NCBI GenBank assembly: GCA_018816605.1
Contig: JAHIVS010000001.1
Span: 1 to 6,445, forward strand
Source of the DNA: Pseudomonadota bacterium
GTDB taxonomy: Bacteria; Desulfobacterota; Desulfobacteria; Desulfobacterales; Desulfobacteraceae
Direction of reading: 5' to 3'
DNA length: 6,445 nt
Made by a program: the position numbers and the translations under genes. Of this stretch, positions 1-6,445 are shown piece after piece (position 1 is the first letter of the stretch; the number at the start of each line of letters is the position of its first letter). The notes below the pieces were generated by a model. The model was not told where the DNA came from, searched no databases, and saw only the letters and a program-made list of their open reading frames with translations.

Positions 1-663
1 ATTCTTGTAAAACAATATGAATCAAGACTTCTGATGGAACTGCTCAATCCATTGCCCGGAGAAAAAATTCTTGACGTGGGTTGTGGCACGGGGGTTTTCA
101 CCATTGATGTCATGGCTGAAGGTCCCATCATCACGGGCATGGATATATCCGAACCCATGCTCAGGAAGGCCGTGGAAAAAATCAAAAAAATCCATACCCC
201 TTCCGCATCCTCCTTCACGGGGGCGTGTGCAGACATGTGCGCCCTGCCGTTTGCAGATAATCGGTTTGATAAAGTGGTTTCCATGACAGCCCTTGAATTT
301 GTGGCAGATGCAAAAAAGGCCGTTGCCGAGCTTGACCGCGTGACCCGGCACGGGGGAACCATTGTTTTAACCACCCTCAACAGTTTGAGTCCTTGGGCAG
401 ACAAAAGACGCAAGGCCGCAGAAAAAGGACATGATCTGTTTCAAAAAATAATTTTCAGATCTCCGGATGAAATGCGTTCCCTTGTTCCGGCCAATCATGT
501 GGTGAAAACAGCGATTCATTTTCAAACGGATGACTGCCTTTCAGATATCCCTGGAATTGAACGTCAAGGAGAGGAACAAGGATCTGAAAAAGGTGCATTC
601 CTGGCAGTTCAATGGAAAAAAATTAAAGGAGATGCAGGCCTGACAAGATGCCTTGCTTCCTAG
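1..663 (+). CDS. Class I SAM-dependent methyltransferase (5' partial)
   Basis: This is a small cytoplasmic methyltransferase of the Methyltransf_11/UbiE-like type; its acceptor cannot be told from sequence. The frame is open from base 1, so 220 codons are visible and the start lies upstream. The first internal ATG (base 34) is unlikely to be the start, because the preceding residues (KQYESRLL) look like the usual helix before the SAM fold. Counting codons from base 1, motif I LDVGCGTG is at residues 24-31 and binds SAM. The acidic residue ending strand 2 is D48 (GMDIS). ADMCALPF at about 77-84 is the motif that contacts the adenine, and FDKVVSMTALEF follows. A later strand, GGTIVLTTLN (about 118-127), is typical of the family, as is the near-terminal GAFLAVQW. 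The stop codon is 9 bases before the next start and overlaps its ribosome binding site, so the two genes are probably co-transcribed. No role in hydroxyacid oxidation is evident. Confidence 0.88.
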   Translation: MLVKQYESRLLMELLNPLPGEKILDVGCGTGVFTIDVMAEGPIITGMDISEPMLRKAVEKIKKIHTPSASSFTGACADMCALPFADNRFDKVVSMTALEFVADAKKAVAELDRVTRHGGTIVLTTLNSLSPWADKRRKAAEKGHDLFQKIIFRSPDEMRSLVPANHVVKTAIHFQTDDCLSDIPGIERQGEEQGSEKGAFLAVQWKKIKGDAGLTRCLAS

Positions 664-667
664 GGAG
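662..667 (+). promoter_or_regulatory. Ribosome binding site overlapping the methyltransferase stop
   Basis: AGGGAG begins inside the TAG stop of the methyltransferase and ends 5 bases before the ATG at 673. It supports that start for the GlcD-GlcE protein and suggests translational coupling between the two genes. Confidence 0.75.
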
Positions 668-672
668 AAATT

Positions 673-3261
673 ATGCTTAAAGAAAGTTTAATTCGTGAAT
701 TGGAAACAATCGTCGGCAAATCCAATGTGTCTGTGACCAGCACGGGCATTGAACTCTACTCGTATGATGCTTCCCTGGTAAAAGGGAATCCCGGGGTGGT
801 TGTTTTTCCTGAAAATACCCGGGAAGTTTCCCAGACGGTGCAGGTGGCCAATAAATACGGGATTGATATCATTCCCCGGGGGTTTGGCACCAATTTGTCC
901 GGCGGCACGATTTCCGTCACCAAAGGGCTTGTGATCTGCATGTCCCGTTTCAACCAGATCCTGGGCATACACCCTGAAAGTCGGTATGCCGTTGTTCAGC
1001 CCGGGGTAACCAATATGGAAGTGCAGCAGGCCCTGGCAAAAGTGGGTGCCTTTTATGCGCCAGACCCGGCCAGTCAGAAAGTGGCCACCCTTGGCGGAAA
1101 TACAGGAGAAAATTCAGGAGGCCCCCTTTGTCTGAAATATGGGGTGACCTCCAACCACATCCTGGGCTTGGAAATGGTTATGGCTGACGGCGATATCCTG
1201 CGAATAGGAGGTCCTGCCATGGATCCTCCCGGGTTTGACCTGCGGGGCTTGATGGTCGGCAGCGAAGGGACATTGGCCATCATCACGGAGCTGACCTTGC
1301 ACACCCTGCCCAAAACAGAGTCTGTTATTACCATGCTTGCGGTTTATGATGATATTTCATCGGCTGCCCAGTCAGTTTCAAAAATCATATCTGCCGGGAT
1401 TGTCCCCAATACCCTTGAGATGATGGATGCCACGGTAATTGAAGCCGTTGAGGCCAGCGCACCGTGCGGGTATCCCACGGATGCGGCAGCCGTATTGATC
1501 ATTGAGGTCGAGGGCATGACGGTGGGCCTGAAGGAGCAGGCTGAGCAGATTAAAGAAATATGCATGGCCACTCGATGCCGGGACATCAAGATCGCTAAAA
1601 CCGAAGCAGAGAGAAATCGGTTGTGGCAGGGACGCAGAGGCGCATTTGGGGCCATTGCCCGACTCGCCCCCAATTATCTTGTGAACGATGGGTGTGTTCC
1701 CAGAACCAGCCTCCCCCAGGTTCTGGAACAGGTCAACGCCATTGCTGCCAAATACGGATTCAGGGTGGGTAATGTTTTTCATGCCGGCGATGGCAATCTG
1801 CATCCGCTTCTGGTGTTTGATTCACGCAATCCAGGGGCCTTAGACCAGGTGCATAAGGCCGGATGGGAGATCATGGTTGCCTGTGTTGAGCTGGGTGGCA
1901 CCATATCGGGTGAGCATGGTATCGGCCGGGAAAAACAAGAGGCCATGAGAATGATTTTTTCCAGTGATGATCTAAATACCCAGCAAACCGTTAAAATGGC
2001 CTTTGATCCGGGTAACGTATTAAATCCCCATAAAGTGATTCCGGCTTCCAAATCACCGGGACAGCCGTTGGAATCGTTTACGCCCACGGTATTGAAACGG
2101 TTGGGGGGGGCATCGTGCACAGGGGTTGCCCAGGCCATGGCAAAGATTAAGACTGCCAGGGATTCTGGCATGTCCGTGATGATTGTCGGGGCTAACACAT
2201 TTGAACACTATGGCAATCTTTGCCAGAAAACGACAATCCCGGTCAGTACCCTTGACATGACGGATGTGATCGAATATGACACTGCCAATCAGTTCATCAC
2301 CCTGGGGGCGGGAATGTCCTTACAGGGACTTCAAAAAATCCTGGAGACCAATAATCAATGGTTGCCCATACGTCCGCCCTTTTTTACTCGCCAGTCCACC
2401 ACGGGTTCTCTTATCGCCATGGGCGGCAGCGGTCCGGAACGGATGTTCTATGGCGCTCCCAGGGATTTTTTACTGGGGCTTCAGTACATTGACAGCCAGG
2501 GCCGGATGATTTCCACGGGCGGCAAGGTGGTTAAAAATGTTGCCGGATATGATATGACCCGTCTTTTGACGGGGAGCAACGGAACCCTTGGAATGATCAC
2601 GGAAGCCACCTGGCGTATCGCAACCCGGCCTGAACAGTGCAAGGCCATATCTGTGACCGGGAACCAGAACACCTGTTTTGCTGCGGCGTTAAAACTGATG
2701 ACGGCCAATCTTTTTCCCGCTTTTATAACAGCTGTTCCAGATGATACGGGGCTGTGGAAAATGGTCGCGGGGTTTGAAGGGTTGTCCATGGTTGTTGAAC
2801 ACCAGGTGGAAAAATGTTCCCAATTATTAAACAGCAATAATTTAAAAGCCGGGAAAATCTGGGATTATGACCTGATTGACGGGTGTTTTAAAGATGAGTT
2901 TAACAAATTCTCAAACGCCCCCTATGCGATGAAGCTGGGGGTGGCCACAGAAAAAATGCTTGCGTGTGTCAATGAGATCAAAAACCGGGCAGGTGTGTCT
3001 GACTGGTTCCTTGATTTTGGATGCGGCAGGATATGGGGGTCCATGGACTCTTTGGACAAAGATCAATGGAGTTTGCTGACCCATGCGGTGATGTCATTTG
3101 ACGGGCATGTACAGCTTGACAAGGCATTGGCATCCTTTAGCAGCGGGCAGGATGTTTTCGGAGGCGTACCACGGCCGGAATGGGCCCTGATGCACAAGAT
3201 CAAAAATGCTCTGGATCCCCATTCTGTTTTTGCACCGGGACGGATGCCCGGGAAAAAATAA
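673..3261 (+). CDS. glcD/glcE: GlcD-GlcE fusion: FAD-dependent 2-hydroxyacid (probably D-lactate/glycolate) dehydrogenase
   Basis: This 862-residue protein is predicted to oxidise a 2-hydroxyacid to the 2-oxoacid with FAD and pass electrons to the Fe-S subunit encoded next. Residues 1 to about 460 are a full GlcD. They contain an FAD_binding_4 domain (PRGFGTNLSGG 68-78, GGNTGENSGG 141-150, GSEGTLAIITE 196-206) and an FAD-oxidase C domain. The latter has LWQGR with R321 as a likely substrate arginine, HAGDGNLHP with H370 and H377, GEHG with E414 and H415, and FDPGNVLNP 445-453. H370, H377 and E414 match the metal ligands known in D-2-hydroxyglutarate dehydrogenase relatives. Residues about 485-862 are a full GlcE: GGKVVKNVAGYDMTRLL 616-632, GSNGTLG 634-640 and DPHSVFAPGRM 848-858. 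This half lacks the metal-binding histidines, so catalysis should lie in the first half. E. coli GlcD (499 aa) plus GlcE (350 aa) give nearly the same total length. Lactate is favoured over glycolate because PFOR lies downstream; 2-hydroxyglutarate or another acid is not excluded. No signal peptide or membrane segment is seen. Confidence 0.92.
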   Translation: MLKESLIRELETIVGKSNVSVTSTGIELYSYDASLVKGNPGVVVFPENTREVSQTVQVANKYGIDIIPRGFGTNLSGGTISVTKGLVICMSRFNQILGIHPESRYAVVQPGVTNMEVQQALAKVGAFYAPDPASQKVATLGGNTGENSGGPLCLKYGVTSNHILGLEMVMADGDILRIGGPAMDPPGFDLRGLMVGSEGTLAIITELTLHTLPKTESVITMLAVYDDISSAAQSVSKIISAGIVPNTLEMMDATVIEAVEASAPCGYPTDAAAVLIIEVEGMTVGLKEQAEQIKEICMATRCRDIKIAKTEAERNRLWQGRRGAFGAIARLAPNYLVNDGCVPRTSLPQVLEQVNAIAAKYGFRVGNVFHAGDGNLHPLLVFDSRNPGALDQVHKAGWEIMVACVELGGTISGEHGIGREKQEAMRMIFSSDDLNTQQTVKMAFDPGNVLNPHKVIPASKSPGQPLESFTPTVLKRLGGASCTGVAQAMAKIKTARDSGMSVMIVGANTFEHYGNLCQKTTIPVSTLDMTDVIEYDTANQFITLGAGMSLQGLQKILETNNQWLPIRPPFFTRQSTTGSLIAMGGSGPERMFYGAPRDFLLGLQYIDSQGRMISTGGKVVKNVAGYDMTRLLTGSNGTLGMITEATWRIATRPEQCKAISVTGNQNTCFAAALKLMTANLFPAFITAVPDDTGLWKMVAGFEGLSMVVEHQVEKCSQLLNSNNLKAGKIWDYDLIDGCFKDEFNKFSNAPYAMKLGVATEKMLACVNEIKNRAGVSDWFLDFGCGRIWGSMDSLDKDQWSLLTHAVMSFDGHVQLDKALASFSSGQDVFGGVPRPEWALMHKIKNALDPHSVFAPGRMPGKK
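2103..2110 (+). repeat. Run of eight G in the GlcD-GlcE linker
   Basis: Eight consecutive G residues span codons 477-480 (Leu-Gly-Gly-Ala), in the linker between the GlcD-like and GlcE-like halves. As given the frame is continuous. One extra G would bring a TAA after about 13 further codons, and one fewer G would bring a TGA after about 22. Either change would cut off a GlcD-sized protein of roughly 490-500 residues. Confidence 0.9.
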
Positions 3262-3288
3262 ACAGGGTTTAAACGGCATATTAAGAAA

Positions 3289-3293
3289 AAGGG
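3289..3293 (+). promoter_or_regulatory. Ribosome binding site deciding the GlcF start
   Basis: AAGGG lies 8 bases before the ATG at 3302. The same frame is open back to an ATG at 3206, but that lies inside the GlcDE coding region and would add 32 residues with no family resemblance. The ATG at 3295 is in another frame and reaches a stop within a few codons. The start at 3302 puts the first Fe-S cysteine at residue 13, as expected for GlcF. Confidence 0.6.
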
Positions 3294-3301
3294 TATGCGC
3301 T

Positions 3302-4561
3302 ATGGATATTTTTGAAGATTACGATGCAATTTCACAATGTAATAAATGCGGCTTTTGTCAGGTAGCCTGCCCCGTATTTCGTTCAACGGGCCATGAATCA
3401 GGGGTTGCCCGGGGACGACTGGCATTGATGCGCGGCATTATTGAGGATCGTGTCCAATGGACCAGAGAATTGGAAGATCCCCTGTTCAACTGTCTTGGGT
3501 GTGGTGCCTGCACAACCGCCTGCCTGGCTGCCATTCCCACACCAGACCTGGTCATCAGGGGCAGGGCCCAGTATCTGGAAAAAGTCGGCAGAAAACCCAT
3601 TCACAAACTCTTGTTTGAACACCTGCTTCCTTATCCCAAACGGCTGCACATGGCAGCACGGGCAGCAGCCCTGGGGAAAAATTCAGGTATGTCAAAGGTT
3701 GCCAAGGCCCTGGGTCTGTTGAGGATTTTAGGCAGGGATTTTGCCCGGGCTGAAAATATTGTTGAAAAACTTCCTCCCGTCCCATTCCGGGGGATGGTTA
3801 AGCCGGGTGTTTACGAGGGACAGGGAGAATCTTTGCGCATTGGTTATTTTGTCGGCTGCGGAGTTGATGTGATTCAGCAGGAAGCAGGCCGGGAGAGCTT
3901 AAAGATACTCAAAAAAATTGGTAAGACCGTGACCATACTGGACAATTGCTGCTGCGGACTGCCTGCCTGGACCTATGGGGATATCCATGCTGCTCAAAAA
4001 CTGGCACTTAAAAATCTTGAAACAGTTTCAGCAGGATTATTTGATGTGATCGTGACAGACTGCTCAAGCTGTGCGTCATTTCTAAAAAAATATCCCAAGG
4101 TATTTGAAGGGGATGAACCCAATCAAGCCCTCGCCCAGCGCCAGGTTCCCCTTTTTCAGGATATGGTGGAGTTTATTTTTAAGAATGGATATCCAACAGC
4201 TTCCATCAAAGTGCCCATTGTGGTGACCTATCATGACCCGTGTCATGCCGTTCGCGGCCAGGGGATATCAACACAGAACCGGGAAATTTTAAAAAATATT
4301 CAAGGGGTTGAGTTCAGGGAGATGCCGGAAGCAGACTGGTGCTGCGGTGGAGCCGGATCATACGCATTAACACATTATGATCTTTCCATGCGAGTGCTGG
4401 ATCGAAAAATGAAGAATGTAGAAACCACGGGCGCCGATTTTCTGGTGACCTCATGCCCGGCCTGCATGATTCAATTGTCCCACGGTGTCAGGCGGAACAA
4501 ATTGAAAATAAAGGTCTGTCATATCTCTGAGATTGTTACGGGAGCAAAACCAAAAAACTGA
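3302..4561 (+). CDS. glcF: GlcF: Fe-S electron-transfer subunit of the hydroxyacid dehydrogenase
   Basis: This 419-residue protein (E. coli GlcF has 407) should carry electrons from the GlcDE flavins to a membrane or soluble acceptor that is not in the window. The N-terminal part has two 4Fe-4S motifs: C13, C16, C19, C23-Pro, and C64, C67, C70, C74. The second motif has Leu where a Pro commonly follows the last Cys. Two CCG domains follow, of the kind found in HdrB, GlpC and LldE. The first has C186, a CCCG at 216-219 and CSSC at 254-257. The second has C314 (HDPCH), CCGG at 347-350 and CPAC at 385-388. All expected cysteines are present, so both CCG sites could bind clusters. There is no membrane segment or signal peptide, so the protein is cytoplasmic or peripheral. 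It starts 40 bases after GlcDE with no terminator between, consistent with one transcript and a GlcDEF complex. A heterodisulfide-reductase-like partner or an ETF-linked role is a less likely alternative. Confidence 0.92.
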   Translation: MDIFEDYDAISQCNKCGFCQVACPVFRSTGHESGVARGRLALMRGIIEDRVQWTRELEDPLFNCLGCGACTTACLAAIPTPDLVIRGRAQYLEKVGRKPIHKLLFEHLLPYPKRLHMAARAAALGKNSGMSKVAKALGLLRILGRDFARAENIVEKLPPVPFRGMVKPGVYEGQGESLRIGYFVGCGVDVIQQEAGRESLKILKKIGKTVTILDNCCCGLPAWTYGDIHAAQKLALKNLETVSAGLFDVIVTDCSSCASFLKKYPKVFEGDEPNQALAQRQVPLFQDMVEFIFKNGYPTASIKVPIVVTYHDPCHAVRGQGISTQNREILKNIQGVEFREMPEADWCCGGAGSYALTHYDLSMRVLDRKMKNVETTGADFLVTSCPACMIQLSHGVRRNKLKIKVCHISEIVTGAKPKN

Positions 4562-4576
4562 AATATAGTGTAAAAT

Positions 4577-4582
4577 GAGGTG
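4577..4582 (+). promoter_or_regulatory. Ribosome binding site of PFOR
   Basis: GAGGTG lies 6 bases before the ATG at 4589 and supports that start over the in-frame ATG four codons later (4601). The 27-base gap after GlcF has no inverted repeat or T-run, so it shows no terminator. Confidence 0.75.
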
Positions 4583-4588
4583 AAATAA

Positions 4589-6445
<1,857 letters not shown>

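Noticed and set aside
34..663. Methyltransferase starting at the ATG at 34
   Set aside because: The frame is open upstream to base 1 and the residues before this ATG fit the family, so the true start is most likely outside the window.
1378..2198. Minus-strand open frames of about 140 codons opposite GlcDE
   Set aside because: They overlap conserved FAD-oxidase sequence on the plus strand and carry no domain of their own.
3267..3274. Palindrome GTTTAAAC in the GlcDE-GlcF gap
   Set aside because: An isolated 8-base palindrome with no flanking symmetry or repeat; too short to call an operator or terminator.
3206..3301. In-frame upstream extension of GlcF beginning at the ATG at 3206
   Set aside because: It lies inside the GlcDE coding region, adds 32 residues without family resemblance, and the ATG at 3302 has a suitable Shine-Dalgarno sequence and places the Fe-S cysteines normally.

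Overview
The window is a compact plus-strand stretch of central carbon metabolism from what looks like an anaerobic, probably sulfate-reducing bacterium of the Desulfobacterota (Desulfobacteraceae-like). That placement is inferred from the gene content (FAD/Fe-S 2-hydroxyacid dehydrogenase next to a single-chain pyruvate:ferredoxin oxidoreductase), the family resemblance of the PFOR to the Desulfovibrio africanus enzyme, and roughly balanced base composition. No rRNA or other taxonomic marker is present.

Layout, all on the plus strand: (1) 1-663, the 3' part of a class I SAM-dependent methyltransferase whose start lies upstream of the window; (2) 673-3261, an 862-residue flavoprotein that joins a complete GlcD-like half to a complete GlcE-like half; (3) 3302-4561, GlcF, an Fe-S protein with two 4Fe-4S motifs and two CCG domains; (4) 4589-6445, the first 619 residues of pyruvate:ferredoxin oxidoreductase (PFOR, NifJ type), open to the window edge. 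Intergenic gaps are 9, 40 and 27 bases. None holds a visible terminator or promoter, and each downstream gene has its own Shine-Dalgarno sequence, so the set reads as one operon with its promoter outside the window.

How the genes fit together: GlcDE plus GlcF would oxidise a 2-hydroxyacid (lactate most likely, glycolate possible). With lactate the product is pyruvate, which PFOR splits with CoA into acetyl-CoA and CO2 while reducing ferredoxin. The adjacency of dehydrogenase and PFOR is the main argument for lactate. It resembles the lactate-utilisation regions known from sulfate reducers. The methyltransferase has no evident role in this route.

I found no mobile element, CRISPR array, RNA gene, phage or defence gene, and no evidence of a novel system. 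The points most worth a second look are the GlcD-GlcE fusion, and the run of eight G that sits exactly in its interdomain linker, where a one-base indel would split the protein into two GlcD- and GlcE-sized pieces.
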